A stretch of 64,000 nucleotides of DNA from Rostrohypoxylon terebratum (taxonomy: Eukaryota; Ascomycota; Sordariomycetes; Xylariales; Hypoxylaceae), in NCBI GenBank assembly GCA_022497145.1, contig MU385860.1, forward strand, positions 496,001-560,000, given 5' to 3'. Position 1 is the stretch's first letter. The number at the start of each line of letters is the position of its first letter. The notes under the pieces were generated by a model that was not told where the DNA came from, searched no databases, and was given only the letters and a program-made list of their open reading frames with translations. The translations under genes and the position numbers were made by a program. Shown piece by piece: positions 10,778-21,848 of this stretch.

Positions 10778-10886
10778 GGCGCAGTGGCAGAGTGGTCTAA
10801 TGCGTGTGACTAGAATATCTAGAAGAATACTTGAGAAAGTTAATCACATCCCTTCGGGGGCGTCTGTTCGAATCAGGCCTGCGTCG
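10778..10886 (+). tRNA. tRNA-Ser (AGA) with a 27-nt intron
   Basis: The acceptor GGCGCAG pairs with CTGCGTC (10879-10885, one G-T), with discriminator G10886. The D-arm has the class II pattern TGGCAGAGTGGTCTAATGC. The anticodon stem TGTGA (10805-10809) pairs with TCACA (10844-10848), and the anticodon AGA is at 10812-10814. The intron is 10816-10842, starting after position 37. A long variable arm (TCCC TTC GGGG) and a T-arm GTCTG TTCGAAT CAGGC complete a serine tRNA of 82 nt after splicing. Confidence 0.9.
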
Positions 10887-10944
10887 AATCCTTTTTTCTG
10901 ATTTCCATTTTGGTTCATCTTTTTGAGGTTGACTACGTTCTCTC

Positions 10945-10975
<31 letters not shown>

Positions 10976-12866
10976 GACAAGACCGTACCGTAATTGGCGA
11001 CATAAAACAGTGAAGAAACAGAGCAGCGAAGAGGCTATCTGGTTTCTTCCGCTTGACTCTTCGATCTCAGTTGTCCTGACCGAGAATCATGAAGGGTAAT
11101 CTGTGGCTTCAGTCTCCTGAAAGAGGCCAGCCGCGTGCCATCGCGTGCCATCGCAACATCTCCTAGAATCAAGGCTAGCTGTCGTCCCATCTTTCTTCCA
11201 TCCGCAATAGGAAACCACGCAGATTCGAATCCTGCAGCTCTCGCCATTAAGTAACGATCATGGTTAAAATGTATTATTATCCATTCGTGTAGGGCGAATA
11301 AATTGTTGCTTTTGATATAGATCAAGGCATCAGTGTAGATTCGGACTCGCTGTATCTATGCTTCCTCTACTTCTTACGAGGTAGAGGAGTTGTTTGATGT
11401 CGCCGTTAATCATCCGCTTTAATCGCGGTTCATGCTCTAGAGAATGAGGAAATTGTTGTCTCCTCCAGGAGATTTCGCACCTCCCCGAGCGGGTTGTCCT
11501 TCGATCTTGGAGAGCTGCTATCTGATGTTAGGTACAATACGAGGACGATGGTGGGAATAGTTGTCGTATGCGGTGAAAGTCCAAGGCCAGCTATCGGCAA
11601 CGGGGAGGTGTAGCAAAGCAACGCGCAAGCACATTGAGATAGACGATCGTGAGTAGGCAACGGCGTCGCCACTATGCCCACCTCGTAATCAACCGGGCCA
11701 GCGCATCTGTCGGAAAGTTACCTGCCACGACCCTTTATGGACTGAGGAATAGCGGACAGCCCGCCACTAACCGGTCAAACTTGACCATCATAACGCTGGG
11801 GGCCTCCGCGTTCCAGTCGGTCCAACACGCTGGAATCCCCATTTGCGAGAACTCGCTCCAGGCAATTTGTATCCACGGTGCAGGCGCAGGTACACAGTGT
11901 CCCCTTTTGCGAATGATACAGGCGGCAGGCATCCCTCCAAGAACTTTACCACATCGCCCGCCATACTTGACTAGAAGATGGATGCATTGAGTCGTTGTAT
12001 GACGAGTCGACGTTTACCACTTCGATATATGTGGCACAAAAGTCCGTCAGAAATTTCGTGCCGTTTCCAATTCTGCGATTTCCTCGTGTCGTCCATGAGA
12101 AATTTTCGCAATTTCGCAATCTTCTTGTCATTATCGTATCCTTTGACTGCTGTGTTCCATGTCCATATCTCCTAAGATGGTATGCAAATACTGAGACTCA
12201 TCTTCTGAGATTCGTGAGAACAGCGAGAACAATGTGTTACTGTGTGGGACTACACTTCGTGAAGGGGGTGTATGCCAAACGAAAAGGCGAGAAGGAAAGA
12301 TGCAATAAGTCCAAATGTGTTGTTCGTGATTCAGGAACGATAGCTTTCATGGATGCCATATTGAAATATTGAATATGACGTCGCCATGAGTTAGGATCGT
12401 CAAAGATCTGTTCTGTCAATTATTTGGTGTTGACAACGGTGTAATTTGCGAAGTGAAAGAAGACAAATCAAAATTGATGAAACTTCCACCTCTTTATAGA
12501 CTGGGTGGTCTTCATCTGGCAGCTTTTTAGGAAGGCGTGACTTGCTCTGAGAGCGGTTTATGAACTTTGATTCTATGAGGGGATAGAACTTTGAGTCTTC
12601 CAGTATATGGGTCAGGTTATACAAGGTTTTGGCTGAGTGAGTTATTTAATCAATGAACGGGCACGTATGAGAGTTTCACCTTCCGAGTTATCATTCATAT
12701 ATGGATATGTGCTCAGGCGATACATATATGAACCCTATGTACCTACTAGGCAGTACATACATACCTGACTGTATACATGTCTTATGTCTATGTGAGAGCT
12801 ACTATCTGTCTATCGACCCCCTTGAGGACTAACAACCAAGACATCTTTGAGACATTTGCTTGTACG
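10887..12866. other. Gene-empty intergenic region with a tRNA-like 3' relic
   Basis: About 2 kb without a supportable gene. It includes a long T tract (10945-10968), a 10-bp direct repeat CGCGTGCCAT (near 11133-11152), and at 11219-11248 a sequence resembling the T-arm, acceptor and CCA end of a tRNA without a matching 5' half. Open frames at 11.6-12.4 kb show no family features. Confidence 0.35.
10892..10897 (+). terminator. Pol III terminator of tRNA-Ser
   Basis: T6 lies 5 nt after the discriminator base. A much longer T run (10945-10968, about 24 T) lies further downstream and may act as a backup stop. Confidence 0.65.
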
Positions 12867-14897
12867 CTATTTCATCTTCCTCCACTCAACGCATCTTTCA
12901 ACTCCCGTGAAGGGTGACGCTAGAACTGCATCAAACTCTTCCCGAAAACCGGGTAGTCCTTGGGGGATCTTGAGGGCCGTCGGCCACGGATCTACGACAG
13001 TGTTATCTTTCATGACAATGCCCAGGTGCTTCGCAACCGACGAGAAGAGATGCAAAGACATGTATCTGACATGGTTAGCTGGATTTAGACTTGGATATGG
13101 CCGTGACACGAACTTGTGGAAGAACTTCGTCCCGTTCATGAGAAGGACCCGGGCATCCCAAAAGCGAGTCAATTCAGCGCCTTGTGGGTTAATCTGGAAC
13201 CTCAGCGGTTATATTCTGGGTTCAATGTACTCGAAAATGACAGGCATATGTAGGCCAATCTTCTTAGCTTCATCAGAGTCGTCCACTATTATCGCTTCCG
13301 TGATCGCGTCTAGATACACGGTAACGAGTGTTGCGTGAGGATTTACCTCCGGAGACTTGAGCAAGGGAATCAGGGCTTCTAGGGTCTGTTGCGTCCCGAG
13401 CCAGCGCGAGTCCGAAAGGTTGGACGCCTGACTGATTAGTTATCGAATTCAAGCTTGGAGACATGCTGCATATTTACCTCGATTCTATCGTATTTCATGT
13501 CACGGAAAAGCATTTTCTCTTTAACATCGTGGCTGGACAGTTCGAAGTGTACTTTTGCAGTAGCAAGTCTGTGGATGAAGCTGTATAGTATGTTACGGAG
13601 ATAGAAGTATAGCCTTCCATACAAGTCTTGGGAGACTGGAGAGGGTGTGTCTTTGACCTCTCCCATCGGCCAACTACCCAGCGGATCGGCTTGATCATCT
13701 AAGGGCCAGTCATGAGATATACCGAATATAGTCCTGTCGCGCGTTAGATAAAGAGGTGAAAAATGCGGTAGGGTCTTGACAAAAACTCACGGGTTAGGAT
13801 GGTTGAAACTAGCACGCGGGTAGCTAAAAGGGAGCAGTAGGCCATCTTCTCGGAATCTTTCCTTCGCTACTCTCATGGAGGGAGATGCGTCTGTGTAGAA
13901 CCATCTATCTCGATAATCTGCCCTCTCAAAGGCCAATACCACCTTATGGCGTAGCTCTTGCGCTACAACCGGTGTTAAGCCCTCGGGTATATCGAGAAGA
14001 CTTAGAGCCCGAATCCAGTCCTTTCCCTTTAGGACCATACGAAAAGTGCAATTCGGTTTGAAGTGCCATTCTCTTCCTTCATATTCATAGAGACAAGAGT
14101 CTTCTGATGAGATTCCCTCACATACTTCTTTGATAATCGGCCTCACTTTCGATTGCAATCGAGATAGAGTACCCTCAGTCAGCATGGCAGAGTACCAAAT
14201 ATGGATCATATCCTCAGCCAACTCAACAGCGTTTATTTTCTCGGGTCCATCATCCAGAGTCGTCAAGACCAGAAGGAGAAGGATGGCATTTCTTGCTGTA
14301 ATGCTGGGGTCCTTGTCATTGATAGCGACGGTGAGGTGAAAGTCGCCATCAGAATTCACAATAGTTTTGACCACAGTGCTCAAGTCTCCGCATGCTACAG
14401 TTCGTCGGTAAGTGTTACATGATACAGCATATCATGGGTCACCACATACCTGCAAACAATATAGACAAATCCTTGTCGTAGTCCAGGCCTTCGTTGTGGT
14501 GGAGCGAGAGCACATCTATCGCGGGTGAGTTACCCCAGAGGTACTTGTCACCGCCGAATGGTGCACGCCTATTACTTGCTTCCTGCGTTCGGGGCCACCC
14601 TGGCGATCGGCCTTCTAGATCCCATATCGGAGCCCAAAATTCGTCTCTGAGATAGGATTTGCAGACTTTCTTGTGTTCGCCCCAGTGACTTCTCTGGCAT
14701 TTGCGGCCGCAGTACTACGGAGTCATCCGTCGTCAGCGTCGTCAGCTTTTGAAGCGTGAATCAGGAAGAGCTTTTCCAGCTATACATACCACAACAAGCT
14801 TGCAACCATTACAAGCAAAGTTGCCCTCGGAAGGACAGGACTCGCCCCCATCCTTCCAGTTAGCACACGGCACTATTATCTTGGGAAATGATTCCAT
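12867..14897 (-). CDS. MYND zinc finger / DUF4470 protein, frame interrupted by TAA (pseudogene candidate or weak-donor intron)
   Basis: Exons by phase are 14790-14897, 14450-14714, 13791-14394, 13478-13733 and 13427 downward. The first junction joins CKLVV to YCGRKCQ, rebuilding a MYND finger (Cys at about 11, 21, 29, 32, then YC..KC..H...C) at residues 11-55. DUF4470 follows, with WGNSPAIDVLSLHHNEG, LFAACGDL and ARNAILLLLVL. A long helical region continues to the fifth exon (ASNLSDSRWLGTQQTLEAL). In that exon a TAA at 13211-13209 stops the frame after about 483 aa. The same frame then continues 113 codons without a stop to 12867, with family-like C-terminal sequence (WPTALKIPQGLPGF, GVERCVEWRK). 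A 48-nt GT-AG interval, 13241-13194, with a poor donor (GTCATT), would remove the stop in frame and give 581 aa. MYND modules bind proline-rich partners; the function here is unknown. Confidence 0.72.
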
Positions 14898-16031
14898 CGT
14901 CGAGTCGTGTCTAGAGTACCTAGGTCCTAGGTCATGCTGTTTCAGAATTTCGTGGAAAAGCACGGGTCAACACGGCAAACGGAAAAAAAGCCACAGTTCT
15001 TTAGTACGCGTCGCTGCCTGTCTGTGCTACATCGGGAGGCTGCATGACGGGCTCTGGGTCCTTGGTAGAGAAACTCCCACGATTTAATAATGACTGATCA
15101 TATTACGGATCCGTTAGTGGGAGCGTCGATCGCATAGAAACTGCAATTATCAGATCAGAGACATCCATATCCGAATGATAATGGAAGATAAGAAATCTGC
15201 AAGCATCAGGCCGTGTGAATTGGAAAGCCACCGGAGTTTTTCGTTGCCACGTAAGGCTCTATATAGAGCCTTCACTTTGAATACTTAAAACGAAGTCTCT
15301 CTGTCACTGAATTGACGCAATAAATGCCTGCCACCGGAAAAAAAAAATAGCGGATTTGAAGGGAATTGCATTCGGTTATGCCAACATCAGTTTTGGGCTT
15401 CTCTATAACGGGTCAGTCGTTATTATCACTATGAACAATTGTGGAAAAGTCAATTAAGGTCAATTTTTATCATTCGTCAATTAGTAGAACTTGCCCTCGA
15501 ATAGCGATTGCCATATCCAGCGGTCTCCCGTATTTAAGAGGAGCTACTTGCCATGAGGACCCTACTCAGAGAAGTGAAGTTTTGAGAATCCAACCACTAT
15601 CACCTCTGCGTTAACAACAGCTTGCAGAGAGGATTGATCAGAAGAACTATGGACTGCCCCATGAAATATCTCAGCCCGAACATCTTAATTTGATCCATTA
15701 CCGGATTCTCAAGCGACGGTTAGGAGCCTAGCATTGTGTCTGTTTATGTAGACGTAAGCGAGATAGCAAGGCAGCATCCTTGCCTACACGTCGTCGATGG
15801 GCAGAACTAGTCTTTTAAAAGTTAGAAAGTATGTCCAAGAACCTGCTTCGGGTCGGTTCAGACAGGTTTAACACAATGGACTCATTAGACGTACCGTGTA
15901 GTATTCCATTTTGATATGTGTTTTTACTTTAGGTGGTGCGGGGAACAGGGAACTATGCGTCCTGAGGTCATGGTTCTCATTGCCTTGGGATCGTTGCGAT
16001 TTGGTAGTGATTTGCTAAGGTTGGAAGCTGA
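14898..16031. other. Intergenic between MYND/DUF4470 and HIT-finger genes
   Basis: No coding evidence. At 14918-14932, just upstream of the MYND gene start, lies ACCTAGGTCCTAGGT, one copy of a short palindromic repeat found elsewhere in the window. TATATAGAG occurs near 15261, with no gene start close by. Confidence 0.35.
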
Positions 16032-16726
16032 TCATCTGGATGACTCGTTTCTCTCAGCACGAATAAGATCCCCAATAGCCTTCGCATCGTCTCTTGCGAG
16101 TTGCTTTCGAAATTCGGCCTCCGAATTCGCAGCCTCTCTTTTGGCAGAGTAGATTCGAACAAGCTCGCAATATTCCCGGAGAGCGTCTCTATCGTCGCCG
16201 GGGCTATCTCTCGTTCGACGAAGTTCCTTCACACCATTTTCGTAGCCTACATCCTTCGTCCACGACTGGTTCGTCTTGCGGTGGCCTCTGCTGAAGCCAG
16301 GTAGAGCTCCACTCTTCCCATTGCTGGTATCTGGTGGGTCGGTAGCTGCAGCAATGTTCCATAGTAGACGCTCTAGGTTAGGATATCTCTGAGTGAGTGT
16401 CTTGTACTCTGGGAGATCGGCAATGGAGTCAGGTACTGCAGTGCTACCCTGAGTATGATCTGATTCATTTAGTTCCCCCAGAGACTTGACACCGGTACTA
16501 TTGGTAGAACCCGTAGTAACATCCTTCGGCTGTGCTGTATCTGATTTGATAGGTGGATGATTATCACGGTGTTCGCGAAAACACGTGAGCGAGCATCTAT
16601 GTCATGCGTGAGAATACGAATGCAGTGAAACATCGATCAAACTCACGTGTATTGATTGCATTGAGGACACTTATATTTGCCTTCAGCTGCTTCGCAGATA
16701 ATACACTGAGGTCGAGCCTGCCCCAT
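16032..16726 (-). CDS. HIT-type zinc finger protein (Hit1/ZNHIT3-like), two exons
   Basis: Exon 1 is 16647-16726 and exon 2 is 16032-16596; the 50-nt intron has GTGAGT and TAG ends. The product is 214 aa. Residues 8-45 form the HIT finger: CIICEAAEGKYKCPQC, then CSLTC..H across the splice junction, ending with His. The order of Cys pairs and the EGKYKCPxC core closely resemble yeast Hit1 and human ZNHIT3. The middle is low in structure, and the C-terminus is a charged helix rich in Arg/Glu/Ala (about 165-214). Hit1/ZNHIT3 helps assemble box C/D snoRNPs with Rsa1/NUFIP; this is family knowledge. The length exceeds yeast Hit1 (164 aa) because of the linker. Other HIT-finger paralogs remain possible. 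Confidence 0.78.
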
Positions 16727-17306
16727 AGTTGAAATGAACTCAGATTTAGGTAGATTCAGGTAAATTGACAATTTTGCCGAGAATGGATCAAGACCTGTTG
16801 GTATCCGGCCGTAGTACACGGGATGATTTTGTTATGACAGCCAAAGAGTCGGACGGGCGGATGCTGAGTATCTGAAAGTCGTAAGGGTGAAAGTCTTAAT
16901 GTTATGAAATGTTGAAAGGAAGTGTATCGTAAAAGGGTATCTCAAAAGAATGTCGTAGAGACTAAAAAGTCAAGATAAAATCCAAGTGTCGCAATATTTG
17001 TACGATCATGAAAAAAAAAGAAGAGGTTTAGGTGACGAGACAATTTGTGAGGTGGCATTGATCTGCACCTTGTTCTTATGTCGATGTTACCAAGAATCGT
17101 ACGAATTGTCAATTAATGAACGTATTATTGCCTACACCAAATTGTGAGCAACAGCAACCGGGCAATAAAAAGAAGATACATTATACTAAATCTTCCCAAG
17201 GTCCGAGATCTTAGGTAAAACGCGGCTGCGTATCAACACTGAGGCTGAAGATAGCGGATGGTATTTTCCAAGTGTGGCTTGGGATCTGGAAAAGTCTGGG
17301 TACGGC

Positions 17307-18338
17307 GGCCTGTTCGTACATCTTTGCCAAAAAGATTTTTTTCTCAAAACTTAGTCCAAAGGGGTATATAAGGTGGATCAACACCTTTAATGATTAATTT
17401 AGCGTTGATATCTCAGTACTTCGCACTTATAAATTTGACTTATAAATCGATAGCTTGTGTATAAGGGACCTTAAAGGTTAGTTACTGGCCTTAGAGCTTA
17501 GTAGGTAGGTCAGCAAGTAGGCTAACATGTAGGTTAATAGGTAGGTTAACAGGTAGGTCAACAGGTAGGTCAATAGGTAGGTCAATAGGTAGCCCTAGGT
17601 CAACAGGTTGGTTGGTTGGTTGGTTGATATCTAGGTAGGTCAGTAGGTAGGTCAGTAGGTAGGTAGGTCTGTAATTACGTCAGTAGGTCAAACAGTAGGT
17701 TGTCTTATACGTACTTTATAGGCTGTATTGTAGGTTGTATTGTAGGTTCCAAGGTTGTTTTGCACGTTGATCTGTAGGTCGTTTTGTCGGTAGGTATCTA
17801 CTAGGTAGGTAAACGTTTGTGAGTTGATTGATTGATTGATTGGTTGGTATACTTATAAAGTGGGTTAGTATCTTAGTTGTAAATTTGAAGCTATTCCCAA
17901 CTTTTACAACTTCCAATTTTATAAGAACGCTACTTACCTAGTAATATCCAAAATATTAAAATACTTAGTCACTTAAATTCCATTTTACGTATTATTAAAT
18001 AAGATTGATGATTACTTATGTACTTACCTAACTTGTCGGACCTCGGTTCAATCGTAAAACCTTAAAGCTAGGGTTTAAAACTTAAGTATTAGTATGCGAA
18101 GCGACGATAGATACATGCGTCTGTACTTGAATTTGTATATAAATGTATGTACCACCTGTCCAGGCTCCAACCTATCAACCTATAAACCAACCTACCTGCC
18201 TACCTACCTACCTACCTACCAGCAGACCTATATTTACGTACTCGGCTAACAATTTCCTAAAATTACTTCCAGATTAGGAGTAGCCAAATCTCATTTATCG
18301 GCCTTGAGTTTTTTTTGGCAAAGATGTACGAACAGGCC
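17307..18338. mobile_element. Candidate non-coding fold-back element with 27-bp perfect inverted ends
   Basis: Bases 17307-17333 and 18312-18338 are exact reverse complements (27 of 27). Outside this core the next seven bases still align, differing only by transitions (GTACGGC against GTGTGGT when both are read outward-in), and scattered matches go further. The interior (978 bp) has no open frame of note. It carries GTAGGT-type repeats on the left and CCTACC-type repeats on the right, so the repeats are also in inverted orientation. No target-site duplication is obvious. It could be a MITE or fold-back transposon relic, or a recombination-made palindrome. Confidence 0.5.
17500..17700 (+). repeat. 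GTAGGTCAACAG-like minisatellite
   Basis: About 200 bp of degenerate tandem units of 8-12 bp, mainly GTAGGTCAA(C/T)AG and GTAGGTTAA, with TTGG runs near 17610. Related CCTACC units in the opposite sense lie at 18188-18220, inside the same inverted-repeat element. Confidence 0.7.
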
Positions 18339-18717
18339 ACCACACTGGGGTCTCTGTGGAACCAGGTCCGATCGGTATAATTCTGGGAAAGGACTTCCCC
18401 GCCAACATATCTTCGTGGACCAATCAGAGTCCACAGGAATTGTACTGTGCTTTGAAATTTGCGTCATTGCCACTGATTGATAAGCGACGAAATTTGTTGG
18501 TTGTTCTTATCGGCGCAGATCGGCATTTTTCATCAATGATACAATCCATTGTCTATAGTTAGTAAATCGCTCTCGAGTTTGAGCACACCTAAGAACATTT
18601 GTCTTGTTACAGGTGGATATATTATATTAAATTGCTTTCGATTCTGGAATCCCTATTTCTCCTTACCTACCTAAACAACCGTTACTTGGAGCAAATTCGA
18701 CATTCAAGAAGGAAGCT

Positions 18718-19778
18718 ATGCCTTCAAACCGACTTCTCCGGCCGGCCGCGGGTCTGCTATCTGCATCGACAAAGAGAGTGAAGCCTACGAGATGCGGCCG
18801 ACTTTACGAGGCTGCGCGACAAGCACATACTAGCTCACAATCGCTAGGCATATCGGCGATACCCAGGCCAACACTACGAACATCCTCACGATTGCCGACA
18901 ATAACCTCCCTGAGCGCCCGTACTATATTCATACAAACCGCAACCACACCGAACCAAGATGCGCTCAAGTTCTTACCAAACCACCAAGTCCTACCTCCGG
19001 GATTTCCTACAACCTTCATCGAGTATATGAACCCGCGAAGTACGATCGCGCCTCCATATCCCTCGCCACTGGCCGCGCAGTTAATGAGCATCGATGGCGT
19101 CACGTCCGTCTTCTACGGCCAAGACTTCATAACGGTGACGAAGAGCCCGGATGCCAACTGGATACACATCAAGCCGGAGGTCTTCAGCCTGATCACCGAG
19201 ACCATAACAGCGGGCCATGAGATTGTTACTTTGAGCAAGAAGGAGGGTGGAGACGAAGGCCAAGAAGCGAGCGAGGATACCCTCAGCTACGATGAGAACG
19301 ACAGTGAGGTTGTAGGCATGATAAAGGAGTTACTCGAAACTCGGATACGGCCTGCTATCCAGGATGACGGCGGCGATATCGAATTCCGAGGCTTCGAAGA
19401 CGGCTATGTTAAACTAAAGCTCAGGGGAGCGTGTCGCACTTGTGACTCGAGTACAGTCACCTTGAAGAATGGAATTGAGGGAATGCTGATGCATTATGTG
19501 AGTAACTCTCGTAATTACACACGTTGGGTCGTGAGGATGTTCGGGTTTTAGAGTCCATAGCCCCCCATCATCTCGACGGCCCTCCACATCCTGAATGACG
19601 GCGCTAACCGTGTATACAGATCGAGGAGGTTAAAGGTGTGCACCAAATTACAGATCCAGAAGAAGAAATCGCGGTACAAGAGTTTGCAAAATTTGAAGAG
19701 AAACTCCGACAACAGAAAGGGCCAGACGCAGCACCATCCGCGTTCGGGAAGGGCTCGTTAGACTCAGTCCCCGGATGA
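18718..19778 (+). CDS. NFU1: Mitochondrial Fe-S cluster scaffold/carrier Nfu1 (two exons)
   Basis: Exon 1 is 18718-19497 and exon 2 is 19620-19778; the 122-nt intron has GTGAGT and CAG ends. The product is 312 aa. The first 70 residues are rich in Arg, Ser and Thr with few acidic residues, as expected of a mitochondrial presequence. The Nfu N-terminal domain (about 75-170) includes LKFLPNHQVLPPG and SPLAAQLMSIDGVTSVFYG. The C-terminal NifU domain (about 195-265) includes RIRPAIQDDGGDIEF and the cluster-binding CxxC in GACRTCDSS. Exon 2 supplies the helix IEEVKGVHQI and a C-terminal tail. Nfu1 passes 4Fe-4S clusters to mitochondrial targets such as lipoate synthase and succinate dehydrogenase (family knowledge). 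Confidence 0.93.
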
Positions 19779-20212
19779 ATTGGAGATGTGCCTCATCCGA
19801 TGTATCATATCAACGTCGTCCCAAATACGTCATTTTAGAAGAAACGAGAATACCCTGATGTTTTTTGGAATGCAACGCCGGTCACCAAATCAGTTAGAAT
19901 TTTCTTATGACAACGTCGTGTCTTCGAGCAGAGTTTGATAGAGCGAGGTCTAATGCGGTCTCCGGTCTACCAATATTATTCTGTAATATCAGAGATTTAG
20001 GTTTATTCCTACGCAGAGAGAACCCTATCCACCATCAGAATATATGATGATTGGGTCAATATTAACTTCGACAACCATTAGGACCCATTAGGTGATTAAG
20101 TTGGTTGCATAATTGGCCAAGATTCGCCAAGATCGTCCTTGCGTTACTCCCCGAGCCTCATCCCCGTTTTTCTAACCAATTCCCGGCACTAGACGGCGGG
20201 ACATAGTGTCTC

Positions 20213-20227
20213 TTTTTTTTTTTTTTT
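20213..20227 (+). repeat. T15 homopolymer tract
   Basis: Uninterrupted run of 15 T. It is not next to a tRNA, so it is listed only as low-complexity sequence. Confidence 0.8.
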
Positions 20228-21181
20228 CTCATCGGTGAATCGTATGACCTAGGTGTCTTTTTCCCTCTCACGAGCACAAGCGAAGAGGGCTTGTACTACC
20301 GGAAGACAATGAAGAAATAGCAAGAAACAATAGCACTCGACTGTGGCGAGCGGCGATTCGTACCGGTGTGGCGATGGGATGCGAGAACTGGCTAGGGGGA
20401 TGCTTAGGGTCACATGGGGTCTAATGTGCTGCTGCCCACGGAATCTCCCCATGAAGCTATGCACGATGGGGAGGGACCGGTTACATTGGTCCAATATGGT
20501 TACAGCGCTTCCAACCCCGCAAAAAAGTCGACCGGAGACGTACGTCAAGCTGCATGGCAAGCCACCACCGTCCCTAATATGAACAAGCTTGGTCTAGCAT
20601 GGCTTTCTTCCCGAGCGTTATTACCACCGACCTTCTCCTAATGCATCACTCCGGGGTCAGCTCAAGTGCTTACCTAGAGCGCTTTGGAGTGCCTATAGTG
20701 CCTGGGTGCTTGGAGTGCTTTGTTAGTCTAAACTTACCTAGGTAAGCCGTTAGGAATTTGGGATCTGGACCGCTCTGGATCCCTCTCCTCATCGTGGGCC
20801 ATCTAAGTACCGGGACTTATATTAGCACCTATGTCATATTTACACCTTTATGGCATAGAAGTCTCATGCGCCAATATAAAAACTTGGCGGAGAGGGAGGA
20901 TACCCTCTTAAGAACAGTAGTATTGAGAGAGGAAGAATTCCATCGAGGAAAGGCTTTTGGTCTCCCGAGATTCCTGTATACCTTTTCGAGTCACGAGGCA
21001 TTTTAAGTGAGACACCAGATTGCGCGTGGAGTATTAGATATCGTCGTATGTGCATATAGATGCTTGTAGTAGATGTTGTGTAAGGTCGGCAACGTACTTC
21101 TCGCTCTCTTCCGTGGTCGGGTAGGTTTGCGAGTCCACAATACCTACCATTCACCGTCGTCGAATAATAGCCCTGGAGGCC

Positions 21182-21196
21182 ACCTAGGACCTAGGT
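21182..21196. repeat. ACCTAGGACCTAGGT dispersed repeat, copy 2
   Basis: Fifteen-base motif made of two CCTAGG palindromes. Related copies are at 14918-14932, 21831-21848, 42224-42241 and 63011-63022, all intergenic. Confidence 0.6.
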
Positions 21197-21830
21197 ATGT
21201 AATCATCTCTTCTCATCCTACGTACTAGTACCTGTATCCTTGATTGGTTAAGGAAGATGGATCACCGCCGCTACATAAGGGTCTCGATAATCTCTCAACA
21301 AGATCATCAATCCGTCGAACATCCTCTGGCGATCTAGTTTTCTTATGTAGCTGTGTGTGGTTGGCGGCGTCTAGGTCGTAATCGGTTAAGTACATGTGCT
21401 GAAACGATCGGACGGCTAACTGGCAGATCCTTTGCTCGCCTTGCACAGGAGATGGATAGGAAAAGAATACACTGTAGACGACGAAGGTTAGCCCCTCAGA
21501 TTGCATCGAATATCCTAGCAAACATATCGATATAAGCTCATGCCAATCAAGGACCGTCGAATTGTCAAGAACTAGCTGCTGCTTTTATGGCTGGCTTGAT
21601 CAGGGATGTGCGCCTCAAACTCCGTACGCATTTCCCGTCTCCTGTCATGCCTTTGTAGTCGTACAGGCTTCGTCATCTGGCTGGCCGTTCGCAGATAAGT
21701 TTGGCGGAGGTTGACGTGAAAAAAATCCGGGGTAATGCCCCTGATCATGCCTGTGCTACGATTTTTGGGTACGGGTTCTTCAGAAGCTTGCGCCACCTCC
21801 AAGTTTCGCAGGAAAGCCCTGTGACGACAT

Positions 21831-21848
21831 AGGACCTAGGACCTAGGT
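21831..21848. repeat. ACCTAGGACCTAGGT dispersed repeat, copy 3
   Basis: AGGACCTAGGACCTAGGT, contains the full 15-base motif. Confidence 0.6.

Larger units (their letters stand above)
16727..18717. other. Intergenic between HIT-finger gene and NFU1, mostly occupied by a fold-back element
   Basis: No coding signal. The region contains a 1.03-kb inverted-repeat element and its internal minisatellite, listed separately. The NFU1-proximal 380 bp has GATAAGCGACG at 18479 and CTTATCG at 18506. Confidence 0.4.

Noticed and set aside
11649..11990. 113-codon plus-strand open frame in intergenic DNA
   Set aside because: It begins at GTG rather than ATG, is low in family-like features and has no supporting neighbours or introns.
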